A DNA stretch of 64,000 nucleotides, taken from NCBI RefSeq assembly GCF_005796105.1, contig NZ_VAUO01000003.1, positions 186,001 through 250,000 on the forward strand. Reading direction: 5' to 3'. Below are positions 41,249 through 51,264 of the stretch, piece by piece. The translations under genes were made by a program, and so were the position numbers. The number at the start of each line of letters is the position of its first letter. Positions within the stretch are counted from its first letter, which is position 1. The DNA comes from Pseudomonas mosselii. GTDB taxonomy: Bacteria > Pseudomonadota > Gammaproteobacteria > Pseudomonadales > Pseudomonadaceae. The notes beneath the pieces were generated by a model, which worked only from the letters and a program-made list of their open reading frames with translations, had not been told where the DNA came from and did no database searches.

Positions 41249-42499
41249 TTAGTGGGCGACGGCAGCGGCGCCGTGTTCGTCGATCAATGCGCCGTTGTAG
41301 AAACGGTCCATGGAGAACGGTGCGGCCAATGGGTGCATTTCGCCCTTGGCCAGGCTCGCAGCGAACACGTTGCCCGAACCTGGGGTCGCCTTGAAGCCGC
41401 CGGTGCCCCAGCCACAGTTGAAGAACAGGTTCTTGACCGGGGTCTTGGTGATGATCGGGCAGGCGTCGGGCGAGGTATCGACGATGCCACCCCATTGACG
41501 GTTCATGCGCACGCGCGAGAGGTTGGGGAACATCTCGACGATCGCTTGCAGGGTGTGCTCGATCACCGGGTACGAACCGCGCTGGCCGTAGCCGACCCAA
41601 CCGTCGATACCCGCACCGATGACCAGGTCGCCTTTGTCGGACTGGCTGATGTAGCCGTGCACCGCGTTGGACATGATCACGCTGTCGATGATCGGCTTGA
41701 TCGGCTCGGACACCAGCGCTTGCAGCGGGTGGGATTCGAGCGGCAGGCGGAAGCCTGCGAGCTTGGCCATGTGCCCGGAGTTACCGGCAGTGACCACACC
41801 GACGCGCTTGGCACCGATGAAGCCCTTGTTGGTCTCGACACCGATGACCGCGCCGTTTTCCTTGCGGAAACCGGTCACCTCGGTCTGCTGGATCAGGTCC
41901 ACGCCCAAGGCATCGGCGGCACGCGCGAAGCCCCAGGCCACGGCGTCGTGACGCGCCACGCCGCCACGCCGTTGCACGGTCGCACCGAGGATCGGATAGC
42001 GGGTGTTCTTCGAGCAGTCCAGGTACGGAATCTCGGCGGCGACTTGCGCCGTGTTGAGCAGTTCGCCGTCCACGCCATTGAGGCGGTTGGCGCTGACACG
42101 GCGCTCGGAGTCACGCATGTCTTGCAGGGTGTGGCACAGGTTGTAGACACCGCGCTGGGAGAACATCACGTTGTAGTTCAGGTCCTGCGACAGGCCTTCC
42201 CACAATTTCATGGCGTGTTCGTACAGGTGCGCCGACTCGTCCCACAGGTAGTTGGAACGCACGATGGTGGTGTTACGGGCGGTGTTGCCGCCGCCCAGGT
42301 AACCCTTCTCGATCACCGCGACGTTGGTGATGCCGTGTTCCTTGGCCAGGTAGTAGGCGGTGGCCAGGCCATGCCCGCCACCGCCGACGATGACCACGTC
42401 ATAGACCTTCTTAGGGGTCGGCGTGCGCCACATGCGCTGCCAGTTTTCGTGGTGGCTGAGGGAGTGTTTGAAGAGGCCGAAGCCCGAATAGCGTTGCAT
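41249..42499 (-). CDS. soxB: Sarcosine oxidase beta subunit
   Basis: A 416-residue flavoprotein carrying non-covalent FAD and covalent FMN, the site of sarcosine oxidation. N-terminal dinucleotide fold [17 protein letters not shown], later [13 protein letters not shown] with the arginine and histidine region near the substrate. Full length. It follows glyA by 15 bp and leads the soxBDAG order. Confidence 0.96.
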   Translation of the reverse strand: MQRYSGFGLFKHSLSHHENWQRMWRTPTPKKVYDVVIVGGGGHGLATAYYLAKEHGITNVAVIEKGYLGGGNTARNTTIVRSNYLWDESAHLYEHAMKLWEGLSQDLNYNVMFSQRGVYNLCHTLQDMRDSERRVSANRLNGVDGELLNTAQVAAEIPYLDCSKNTRYPILGATVQRRGGVARHDAVAWGFARAADALGVDLIQQTEVTGFRKENGAVIGVETNKGFIGAKRVGVVTAGNSGHMAKLAGFRLPLESHPLQALVSEPIKPIIDSVIMSNAVHGYISQSDKGDLVIGAGIDGWVGYGQRGSYPVIEHTLQAIVEMFPNLSRVRMNRQWGGIVDTSPDACPIITKTPVKNLFFNCGWGTGGFKATPGSGNVFAASLAKGEMHPLAAPFSMDRFYNGALIDEHGAAAVAH

Positions 42500-42514
42500 G
42501 GTGTGTTACTCCAC

Positions 42515-43768
<1,254 letters not shown>

Positions 43769-44097
43769 CGTGTTTCTCCCGGCAGCGATCAGTTCTTGTT
43801 TGGAGAGGGATTAGTCACCCTTTGCGGCGATGTTATGACTGGGCCGGGGGGCACAGATGCCTGCGCGCGCCTTGCAATGGCGCGTTTACGACATTGACCG
43901 ATTGGCAGTGATGGTCCTTTCGCGGTGGTCCGGTATTCCGGCCCGCTCCCATAGTCTTCGAGAGCGCTACAACCCCTGTGGGATCGGGCTTGCCCGCGCA
44001 AGGGCCAGTCCAGGCTAACAAGGCACCCCGGTTGTATAGGCAACCTGCGAATCAATGGTTTAGAGTGCTTTCCTGCGTCGTAAAAAGGACAGGCGTC
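43769..44097. other. Divergent glyA-ltaE intergenic region
   Basis: About 330 bp. Holds one REP (43975-44010, GTGGGATCGGGCTTGCCCGCG) and a palindromic GGCGCGC-rich stretch (about 43862-43888, GCGCGCGCC...GGCGCG). Promoters for glyA and ltaE must be here, but no sigma-70 or sigma-54 site is convincing. Confidence 0.55.
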
Positions 44098-45138
44098 ATG
44101 ACCGACAACAACCAACAATTCGCCAGCGACAACTACTCCGGCATCTGCCCTGAAGCCTGGAGCGCGATGGAAAAGGCCAACCAGGGCCATGAACGCGCCT
44201 ACGGCGACGACCAATGGACCGAACGCGCCGCCGAGTATTTTCGTAAATTGTTCGAAACCGACTGCGAGGTGTTCTTCGCCTTCAACGGCACCGCTGCCAA
44301 CTCTCTGGCCCTGGCCTCGCTGTGCCAGAGCTACCATAGCGTGATCTGTTCGGAGACTGCCCACGTCGAGACTGACGAGTGCGGCGCGCCGGAGTTCTTC
44401 TCCAATGGCTCCAAGCTACTCACCGCTGCCAGCGTCAGCGGCAAGCTCACCCCGCAGTCGATCCGCGAAGTGGCGCTCAAGCGCCAGGACATCCACTACC
44501 CCAAGCCACGCGTGGTGACCATCACCCAGGCCACCGAAGTTGGCACCGTGTACAGCCCCGAGGAGCTCAAGGCGATTAGCGCTACCTGCAAGGAGCTGGG
44601 CCTGAACCTGCACATGGACGGCGCGCGCTTCACCAACGCCTGTGCATTCCTCGGCTGCTCGCCGGCAGAGCTGACCTGGAAAGCCGGCGTCGATGTACTG
44701 TGCTTTGGCGGCACCAAGAACGGCATGGCGGTAGGCGAGGCGATCCTGTTCTTCAACCGCCAACTGGCCGAAGACTTCGACTACCGCTGCAAGCAGGCCG
44801 GGCAACTGGCCTCGAAGATGCGCTTCCTGTCTGCGCCCTGGGTGGGCCTGCTGGAAGACGGCGCCTGGCTGCGCCACGGCGCACATGCCAACCACTGCGC
44901 GCAGTTGCTGGCATCGCTGGTGAGTGACCTGCCGGGCATCGAGCTGATGTTCCCGGTGCAAGCCAACGGGGTGTTCCTGCACATGCCGGAGCCGGCCATC
45001 GAGGCCCTGCGCGCCAAGGGCTGGCGCTTCTACACCTTCATTGGCAGCGGCGGCGCGCGGTTCATGTGTTCGTGGGACACCGAAGAGGCGCGCGTGCGTC
45101 AGCTGGCGGCGGATATCCGCAGCATCGTCGGCGCCTGA
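44098..45138 (+). CDS. ltaE: Low-specificity L-threonine aldolase
   Basis: A 346-residue PLP enzyme of fold type I cleaving L-threonine and L-allo-threonine to glycine and acetaldehyde. The PLP lysine lies in FGGTKNGMAVGEA and the Asp in LHMDGARFTNA. The ATG at 44098 is preceded by AAGGACAGG. Divergent from glyA, with which it shares glycine as product. A terminator follows immediately. Confidence 0.94.
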   Translation: MTDNNQQFASDNYSGICPEAWSAMEKANQGHERAYGDDQWTERAAEYFRKLFETDCEVFFAFNGTAANSLALASLCQSYHSVICSETAHVETDECGAPEFFSNGSKLLTAASVSGKLTPQSIREVALKRQDIHYPKPRVVTITQATEVGTVYSPEELKAISATCKELGLNLHMDGARFTNACAFLGCSPAELTWKAGVDVLCFGGTKNGMAVGEAILFFNRQLAEDFDYRCKQAGQLASKMRFLSAPWVGLLEDGAWLRHGAHANHCAQLLASLVSDLPGIELMFPVQANGVFLHMPEPAIEALRAKGWRFYTFIGSGGARFMCSWDTEEARVRQLAADIRSIVGA

Positions 45139-45145
45139 CGCCTAA

Positions 45146-45176
45146 TCCTGCGCCCTTGCCGGGGCGCAGGACTTTT
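45146..45176 (+). terminator. Terminator of ltaE
   Basis: TCCTGCGCC and GGCGCAGGA form a 9-bp stem followed by CTTTT, eight bases after the ltaE stop and touching the end of the convergent zapA-like gene. Confidence 0.85.
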
Positions 45177-45477
45177 ACTGCTCGCCGATGGTACGGCTGA
45201 TGGCATCGACCGTGGCGTCGATCTGCGCTTGTGTGCGCTCAAGCGTCTGCTGATGCTCGCGCTGTAGCTCGATCTGCTTGGAGCACAGGTTCAGGGCAGC
45301 CAACACCAGGAGCTTGTCGCCAATCAGAGTCGGGTAATTGCGCTTGGTTTCGGCCAGGGCGGCATTGAGCATGCGCACGGCTTGGGACAGCGTCTCTTCC
45401 TGCCCCTCGGGCGCCTTGAGCGAATAGTCGTTGCCCAGGATCGACACGACATTGATCGGCTGCGCGTGCAGTCTCAT
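45175..45477 (-). CDS. ZapA-like cell division protein
   Basis: A 100-residue ZapA-family protein with an N-terminal beta unit (NVVSILGNDYSLKAPEGQEE), the conserved GDKLLVLAALNLCSKQIEL helix and a C-terminal coiled coil. ZapA tetramers bundle FtsZ filaments. It overlaps the upstream small gene by four bases. The main Pseudomonas ZapA, as I remember it, differs in sequence (ADRVAVMAALNITHD type) and sits beside the 6S RNA gene; no 6S RNA is seen here, so this is probably a second, divergent copy. Confidence 0.75.
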   Translation of the reverse strand: MRLHAQPINVVSILGNDYSLKAPEGQEETLSQAVRMLNAALAETKRNYPTLIGDKLLVLAALNLCSKQIELQREHQQTLERTQAQIDATVDAISRTIGEQ

Positions 45478-45683
45478 GCGCCGACAACGCCAGCGCTGGC
45501 GCGGTCGACCAGCGCCTGGATGCGCGCGGCGGTCGCGCCGTGCTTCTCTTCCTGCTCCATCAGCGACAGTTGCAGGGTTTCGTTCTCTTCCTTGGCTTGG
45601 GCCAGTTCTTGGGCCAGTTGCGCGTTTTTGTGCATCAGGTCAGTGACCAGTTGCTCGAGTTGATTCAGGGAAGTTTCCAGCAT
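45474..45683 (-). CDS. TIGR02449-type small coiled-coil protein
   Basis: A 69-residue protein almost wholly coiled coil (LNQLEQLVTDLMHKNAQLAQ...), the kind normally found directly upstream of zapA. The ATG at 45681-45683 matches the usual MLETSLNQLEQLV start. The stop overlaps the zapA-like ATG. Role unknown, presumably linked to Z-ring or ZapA function. Confidence 0.75.
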   Translation of the reverse strand: MLETSLNQLEQLVTDLMHKNAQLAQELAQAKEENETLQLSLMEQEEKHGATAARIQALVDRASAGVVGA

Positions 45684-45956
45684 GGGGGCAATCTCGGGTT
45701 GTTGCAGAGGGCGCACACGATAAGGAAAAACCTGCGCCACCGCCATTAAATATCGGATTCATAAGGTTTTTGCCTGGTCAGGTTGACCTGAGATTGGCCG
45801 GCTTGTTCCGGCTATGGGCAACCACTGGTCAGGAAACACCGCCGCCCCCGCCGCGCTGGTGCGCCCACAAGCAAACGCGGGCAAGCGCACCCCCTTCGAG
45901 ATCGCTTGATCCCTGTGGGGGCGGGCTTGCCCGCGAAGTTTCGAATTCGAGGCGGA

Positions 45957-47057
45957 TCAGTATTCGATCCGTACGTCCCCTTTTGGCACGCTACAGCACG
46001 ACAGGATATAGCCCTCGGCTTCATCCTCCTCGGTAATCCCGCCGTTGTGCTCCATGGTCACCTCACCACCCAGCTTGAGCACCTTGCAGGTGCCGCAGAT
46101 GCCCATGCCGCAGGCCTTGGGAATCATCAACCCGACCTTGGCCGCAGCAGCATGCACGGTTTCGCCAGGGGCGATGCGGATGCTCTTGTCGCTGTCGACG
46201 AACTCCACCAGGTTCAGGTCGCTGGCGTCGAGCTGTGGCGCATCGGCGGCAGCTTCGGCATGCTCCACCGCGTCGGCCTTGGCCTCGGGCGGCGTCGCGC
46301 CGAACGACTCCTCGTGGTAGTTCTTCATGTCGAAGCCAACCGCTTCGAGCATGCGCTTGACCGCGTTCATGTACGGCGTCGGGCCACAGCAGAAGATCAC
46401 CCGCTCCATGTAGTCCGGGGCGATCAGTTCCATCAACCGCTGGTTCAGGTAACCCCGGTAGCCTGCCCAAGGCTCACCCAGGCCATGCTTCTCGCAAATG
46501 ATGTGCAGGCTGAAGTTGGGGATGCGCGAGGCCATCTGTTCCAACTCACGGTGGAAGATGATGTCTTTCGGCGACCGGGCACTGTGTACGAAGACCATAT
46601 CAACATTGGCGTTGGTGTCGTAGAACCAACGCGCCATCGACATGACCGGGGTGATGCCGACACCACCGGACAGGTACAGCATTTTCTGCGCCGGGAAATC
46701 GATGGCGTTGAACAAGCCCACCGGCCCGTGCACCGGCAGCTCGGTGCCTTCGTGCATGGTGTCGTGGAGGAAGTTGGAGACCAGCCCGCCGGGTACGCGC
46801 TTGACCGTGATCGAGAAACTGTAGGGCACCGACGGCGAGCTTGAGATGGTATAGGAACGCATCACCGGCTTGCCTTCGATCTCCAGCTCCAGGGTGACGA
46901 ACTGCCCGGGCTTGAAGAAGAACATGATCGGCTGGTCCGCCATGAAGCAGAAGGTCCGCACGTCCCAGGTCTCCTGGATGACCTTGACGCAGCGCACGAT
47001 GTGGCGGCCATTGGCCCAGGTCTGGGTGGTGACCGGATTGAGGAAGGTATCGGACAT
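45957..47057 (-). CDS. gbcB: Glycine betaine monooxygenase reductase subunit
   Basis: A 366-residue flavin and 2Fe-2S reductase passing electrons from NAD(P)H to GbcA. FAD-binding RSYTISSSP, NAD-binding GVGITPVMSM and CCGPTPYM, and a C-terminal plant-type ferredoxin with CGMGICGTC and a distant fourth Cys (ILSCCS). Two ATGs compete; GGAG touches the first (47063) and sits six bases before the second (47057), so MSDTFLNPV is the start. Divergent from gbcA, and both are needed to demethylate glycine betaine to dimethylglycine. Confidence 0.94.
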   Translation of the reverse strand: MSDTFLNPVTTQTWANGRHIVRCVKVIQETWDVRTFCFMADQPIMFFFKPGQFVTLELEIEGKPVMRSYTISSSPSVPYSFSITVKRVPGGLVSNFLHDTMHEGTELPVHGPVGLFNAIDFPAQKMLYLSGGVGITPVMSMARWFYDTNANVDMVFVHSARSPKDIIFHRELEQMASRIPNFSLHIICEKHGLGEPWAGYRGYLNQRLMELIAPDYMERVIFCCGPTPYMNAVKRMLEAVGFDMKNYHEESFGATPPEAKADAVEHAEAAADAPQLDASDLNLVEFVDSDKSIRIAPGETVHAAAAKVGLMIPKACGMGICGTCKVLKLGGEVTMEHNGGITEEDEAEGYILSCCSVPKGDVRIEY

Positions 47058-47353
47058 GTTCATCTCCAGCAGCCGACGATCGGCCTTTCTTATGGCTGCG
47101 ATGATGCGCACTCCAGCGGCGCCGTACATTCCCATCCGCGACATCGGCGTACTTATCGCGACCAGCCCCACACCATAGGGGTTGGCGAGTCGGGATTCGA
47201 TTCGGCCATGTCGCCCATGGATATGGTTCCTGGCGGCTTCGAACGCACACTCCTCGGCAAAACAACATGCTGTTTATCCACAAGCAGCCTTGCGGCACCA
47301 CAACAACGATTAGCCACCTTTTTCCGGCCCCACACGGCCCCGAGGAATACACG

Positions 47354-48646
47354 ATGGACGTCACCGCAACCCTGAGCCTGGGCGATCCACTGGAACCTGC
47401 ACGCAAGGCCACCGCCGAGATGTTGCAGACCCGCGAGCGCACCTTCTCGCTGCCGCAACCGTTCTACACCGACGAGCGTCTGTTCCAGATCGACATGCAG
47501 GAGATCTTCCACAAGGAGTGGCTGATCGCCGGCATGACCTGCGAGATCCCGGCCAAGGGTAACTACATCACCCTGCAGATCGGCAAGAACCCGATCATCG
47601 TGGTGCGCGGCACCGAAGGCAAAGTGCATGCCTTCCACAACGTCTGTCGTCACCGTGGTTCGCGCCTGTGCGTGAGCGACAAGGGCAAGGTGGCCAAGCT
47701 GGTGTGCCCGTACCACCAGTGGACCTACGAGCTCGACGGCCGCCTACTGTTCGCCGGCACCGAGATGGGCGCCGACTTCGACATGAACCAGTACGGCTTG
47801 AAGCCTGTGAACGTGAAGGTGGCCGGCGGCTACATCTTCATCAGCCTGGCCGAGAACCCACCGGCAATCGACGAGTTCCTGGCAACGCTGGACCACTACA
47901 TGGAACCGTACGACATGGAGAACACCAAGGTGGCGGTGCAAACCACCTTGATGGAGAAGGCCAACTGGAAGCTGGTGCTGGAAAACAACCGCGAGTGCTA
48001 CCACTGCAACGGCTCGCACCCTGAGCTGCTGCAAACCCTGCTGGAGTGGGACGACACCAACGACCCGCGCGCCAGCCAGGAATTCAAGGACCACGTGGCC
48101 GCCTCGGCCGCCGCCTGGGATGCCGAGAAGATTCCTTACCTGCACAAGAGCCACGGCCTGCGTAACCGCATCGTGCGCATGCCGCTGCTCAAGGGCACCG
48201 TGTCGATGACCATGGACGGCAAGCAGGCCTGCCAGAAACTGATGGGCCGTATCAAGAATCCAGACCTGGGCTCGATGCGCATCCTGCACCTGCCGCACTC
48301 GTGGAACCATTGCATGGGCGATCACATGATCGTGTTCACCGTCTGGCCGATCAGCGCCCAGGAAACCATGGTCACCACCAAATGGCTGGTGCACAAGGAC
48401 GCGGTCGAAGGCGTTGACTACAACCCCGAGAACATGCGCAAAGTGTGGGACGCAACCAACGACCAGGACCGCCGCCTGGCCGAAGAGAACCAGCGCGGGA
48501 TCAACTCCACCGCTTATCAGCCAGGGCCTTACTCGAAGACCTATGAATTTGGCGTGGTGAACTTCATCGACTGGTACAGCCAGCGGGTGCTGGAGAACCT
48601 GGGGGCGGAGCCAGCGCCTTATTTGAAGGAAGTGAAGGCGCAGTAA
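47354..48646 (+). CDS. gbcA: Glycine betaine monooxygenase oxygenase subunit
   Basis: A 430-residue Rieske oxygenase. The 2Fe-2S ligands are CRH and CPYH about 18 residues apart, and the mononuclear iron ligands are in NNRECYHCNGSHPE. It hydroxylates an N-methyl of glycine betaine, releasing dimethylglycine and formaldehyde. GAGG nine bases before the ATG at 47354 defines the start. Its product feeds DgcA/DgcB, encoded 4-10 kb to the right. Confidence 0.95.
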   Translation: MDVTATLSLGDPLEPARKATAEMLQTRERTFSLPQPFYTDERLFQIDMQEIFHKEWLIAGMTCEIPAKGNYITLQIGKNPIIVVRGTEGKVHAFHNVCRHRGSRLCVSDKGKVAKLVCPYHQWTYELDGRLLFAGTEMGADFDMNQYGLKPVNVKVAGGYIFISLAENPPAIDEFLATLDHYMEPYDMENTKVAVQTTLMEKANWKLVLENNRECYHCNGSHPELLQTLLEWDDTNDPRASQEFKDHVAASAAAWDAEKIPYLHKSHGLRNRIVRMPLLKGTVSMTMDGKQACQKLMGRIKNPDLGSMRILHLPHSWNHCMGDHMIVFTVWPISAQETMVTTKWLVHKDAVEGVDYNPENMRKVWDATNDQDRRLAEENQRGINSTAYQPGPYSKTYEFGVVNFIDWYSQRVLENLGAEPAPYLKEVKAQ

Positions 48647-48690
48647 CTTGCATCACCTCCTGGCACGCCCCGGTCTCGTGTCAGGAGGTT

Positions 48691-49593
48691 CTAAGTGGAG
48701 CGAACTTCATTCATCTCGACACGTATATCGGTATTGGCACCGGGCGACGCTGGTGGGGCGCTTGGTTGATATGCCCAGTTGCGCCATGCCTGCACAGCTG
48801 AATGATAAGTCGATGCCAAGCGCCCCCCAAGATTACGCGCACGCTCCCACGCGTAGGATGCTCCATCCATGACAAGCCTTGCGCCAGTAACTTCATAGAA
48901 AGTCTCCCAAGCAACCCTGCCAGCAGAAACCCCGGGGCGCCCCAAGCGTTGCCATACATCCGCAGCAGCATCAAAATTCGCCATGCTGCCCCCGAATATA
49001 TTCCCCAAGGCATTGCTAAGGCCCAGCCGGCTTCCATTGCTACCAAGCATATTGCCAACCCAGCCCTGTTCGACGCCACGCAGCGCAGTCCCGCTCACCC
49101 CCATTGCCCCGGTGTAGAAGTAAGCGATATTGCCGAGGCGAACTCTCAAGTTCGGCTGAGCAAGCGTCGGGTTGGGATTGTTCTGGTCAAGTCGGTGGAC
49201 CACACTCCGCGCCGTTCGGGTGACAGCTCCAGCAGCGGTGGCTGAACTGGACAGCATGCTCACGGCGCTGATGAGGCGATTGAGGAACCTACCTGTGGGA
49301 TCGACGTTGTTCACCGGGTCTCCCCCGCAATAGGCATAGGCGTTGACGCCTCCTCTGCCAAAAGGGCTGGCACTGTCCGAACTCACAAAGCGCATCAGTG
49401 TAGGGTTGTAGAGGCGATGACCATTTCCAAGGTGGTAACAACCTGTCAGGTCATCTCGGCGCTCACCGCAGAACGCACTCATCGGCCCGCCGTCGAGACG
49501 CGACAAGCCATAGGGTAGGTAGGCCCTGGGCGTGCCAGTGCCGAATCTGATGACTGACCGTTGGATGTCAGTAGCCAATAGGACAGAGGTCAT
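48691..49593 (-). CDS. Orphan Rhs-tip protein, second subfamily
   Basis: A 300-residue protein with a shorter head than the three at 30-34 kb (TGTPRAYLPYGLSRLDGG) but the same core: LGNGHRLYNPTLMRF, SPFGRGGVNAYAYCGGDP, DPTGR. The C-terminal 185 residues are Gly/Ala/Asn-rich (GNMLGSNGSRLGLSNALGN), weakly amphipathic and of no family I know. AGGAG lies seven bases before the ATG at 49591-49593 and only one before an earlier ATG, so the later start is chosen. Its 3' end faces gbcA 44 bp away. No immunity gene is visible. Confidence 0.75.
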   Translation of the reverse strand: MTSVLLATDIQRSVIRFGTGTPRAYLPYGLSRLDGGPMSAFCGERRDDLTGCYHLGNGHRLYNPTLMRFVSSDSASPFGRGGVNAYAYCGGDPVNNVDPTGRFLNRLISAVSMLSSSATAAGAVTRTARSVVHRLDQNNPNPTLAQPNLRVRLGNIAYFYTGAMGVSGTALRGVEQGWVGNMLGSNGSRLGLSNALGNIFGGSMANFDAAADVWQRLGRPGVSAGRVAWETFYEVTGARLVMDGASYAWERARNLGGRLASTYHSAVQAWRNWAYQPSAPPASPGANTDIRVEMNEVRST

Positions 49594-49682
49594 GCGCATG
49601 CTCCTGGATCGCTACCGAGCAAGCTAACGCTCAAGGGCACCCGCGAAAACTAGCAAAAATGACAGGTAACGCTACCAACAGG

Positions 49683-50151
49683 TTATCCACAGGCTTGTAC
49701 ACAGCGCTCAGTTGCTCGTCGCAGGTAACCGCGCCTTCGATCATCAAGCAGCTACTGGTTAAATTTTGTACAAAACCACCAAAGCCACGTAAATAAAGGC
49801 TCGCAGCGCTTAGCGAACATCTTGTCCACAGAGCCGCCAACAAAATTTGTGTGGAACGGACAAGCACCCGAAAACGTGCTGTGGAAAAGTGCTTTAACCT
49901 CAGGAAATCAGCCGCTTGCAGGGTGATTCGGAAGGATTGATCAAAAAACGATCTGATTCTTGCAGCCCTTTGAATCCGGGCCTTTCAGCGAAGGGCGAAC
50001 ATGTTATCCACAAAGCGGCCAACAGTGATTGTGGGCAAAGTGAGTGACAGAGTTCTGCCATTGTCCACAAAACACTTGATCAATAATTGATCAAATCAAT
50101 ACAGCCCTTGATTTTAAAGGGCTGTAGCGAAGCGCAAACACTTTACCCACA
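49683..50151 (+). repeat. Degenerate tandem repeats with DnaA-box-like sites
   Basis: TTATCCACA at 49683-49691 and 50004-50012, TTGTCCACA at 49822-49830 and 50061-50069, and TTACCCACA at 50143-50151, all in one orientation. Around the boxes the sequence AGCGAACAT..T-box-..GCCAACA repeats, with GC hairpins (CAGCCCTT/AAGGGCTG at about 50102-50124) and the palindrome TTGATCAATAATTGATCAA at about 50075-50095. The layout recalls a replication origin or DnaA-titration site, without an adjacent rep or dnaA gene. Confidence 0.6.
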
Positions 50152-50194
50152 GCTTGGCAAACAGATTTCGGGGGCAAGTCTGGAACACAGTTCC

Positions 50195-50470
50195 CTGTAG
50201 GAGATCACCCAGCCCTTTGGGCTGCGCTGTCGCGCAGAGAACTGATTTCGCAAGCGCTCCGCGTACCCTGTGGGAGCGGCGGTTCGGCGCCCCGACTTGC
50301 CCGCGAAGCAGGCGACTCGGTGTATGGCACCGGCTTTGCCGGTGTTCGCGGTGGTCCGGCACTCCGGCAAGCCCGCTCCCACAGATTCCTTCTAAATCAA
50401 CAAGTTATGTGTAGTTCTATGAGAGCGGCCTTGCCGGTCCGGCGCCCCGGCAAGGCCGCTCCTACAAGGG
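50195..50470. repeat. REP cluster with conserved linker
   Basis: Several REP hairpins (GTGGGAGCGGCGGTTCGGCG, GCACCGGCTTTGCCGGTG, CACTCCGGCAAGCCCGCTCCC and GGCGCCCCGGCAAGGCCGCTCC). The linker 50392-50422 also occurs at 28857 and, inverted, at 23131. Confidence 0.85.
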
Positions 50471-50483
50471 GTACGCGTGGGTT

Positions 50484-51254
50484 TCAGCGCAGAACGCCCT
50501 CCTCCACCAGCAGCTTGAGGATCGCCTCTGCGCCTTCCTGCGGCGACACATCCTTGAGCACCTTGCCCCCACCGCCACTGGCCTTAGCCGTGGCGGCCTT
50601 CATGCGGTCAGCGCCGCTCTTGGCCTTGATCACCTTCAACCGCTTGGGCCGTGGCCGCGCCGGTTGCAGGGCGTCTTCCGCCAGTACAGGGTCATCCACC
50701 ACCGCCACATTACGCGCTGCCAACACACCGCGTCGGGCGGGGCCAAAGGCGCTCTGGCGGGGCTTGGGCGCGGCGTTATCCACAGTCGCCAGCAGCGGCA
50801 GGCGCACCTTCAACCGACGCCGCTGACCGCGCGGCAAGGCTTGCAGCACCTGGGCGGTGCCGTTCTCAATCGACTCCACCTCGGCCAGGCCCACCACCAA
50901 CGGCCAGCCAAGCTTCTCGGCCAGCAAAAACGGGAGCATGCCGGACCCTTCGCCGGTTTCTGCCTGGCTGCCGGTCAGCACCAGTTGGGCACCCGCTTCA
51001 CGCAGGTAGTCGCCAAGCACCCCGAGCACATCGGCGCCAGCAGGCTGCTCCAGCACATCCAAATGCTCCAGGCCCATGCCCAAATAAGCACGCAGCGCTT
51101 CTTCGCGGGGGTCGCCGGCATGTACCACCTGCAAGTTATCCCCAGCCAACTGCAAGCCCAGCTCCACGGCGCGGGCATCCTGCTCGGCACGACGCGCGCG
51201 GCCAGAGCTTGGGTGGGCACCAATCGAGACCAGGCTGATGACTTTCGTACTCAT
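50484..51254 (-). CDS. etfB: Electron transfer flavoprotein beta subunit of the dimethylglycine system
   Basis: A 256-residue EtfB-type protein with the AMP/FAD-side fold (LVSIGAHPSSGRARRAEQDA, LTGSQAETGEGSGMLPFLLA). It pairs with the adjacent EtfA to take electrons from dimethylglycine oxidation via DgcA/DgcB. The C-terminal third has a Lys/Arg-rich stretch and a Gly-rich linker (KASGGGGKVLKD). AAGG eight bases before the ATG at 51252-51254 favours it over an ATG two codons upstream. Last gene of the dgc transcript. Confidence 0.88.
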   Translation of the reverse strand: MSTKVISLVSIGAHPSSGRARRAEQDARAVELGLQLAGDNLQVVHAGDPREEALRAYLGMGLEHLDVLEQPAGADVLGVLGDYLREAGAQLVLTGSQAETGEGSGMLPFLLAEKLGWPLVVGLAEVESIENGTAQVLQALPRGQRRRLKVRLPLLATVDNAAPKPRQSAFGPARRGVLAARNVAVVDDPVLAEDALQPARPRPKRLKVIKAKSGADRMKAATAKASGGGGKVLKDVSPQEGAEAILKLLVEEGVLR

Positions 51255-51264
51255 GCTCATGCCC

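Larger units (their letters stand above)
49594..50483. other. 890-bp non-coding region upstream of Rhs gene
   Basis: No gene is recognised. The half nearest the Rhs gene (49620-50160) holds degenerate tandem units with DnaA-box-like sites, listed separately. The other half (50195-50470) is a REP cluster with the dispersed GCAGCCC...element and the conserved AT-rich linker at 50392-50422. Confidence 0.7.

Noticed and set aside
43769..44097. Glycine riboswitch upstream of glyA
   Set aside because: I looked for the tandem-aptamer signature and saw none; the leader holds only a REP and a GC palindrome.
47274..47282. Single TTATCCACA before gbcA
   Set aside because: An isolated match without repeats or AT-rich DNA around it; not treated as a DnaA site.
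47058..47353. GbdR operator between gbcA and gbcB
   Set aside because: TGTCGCCCATGGATA near 47208 looked suggestive but does not fit the TGNNNCNNGNCA-type consensus as I remember it, so no site is claimed.
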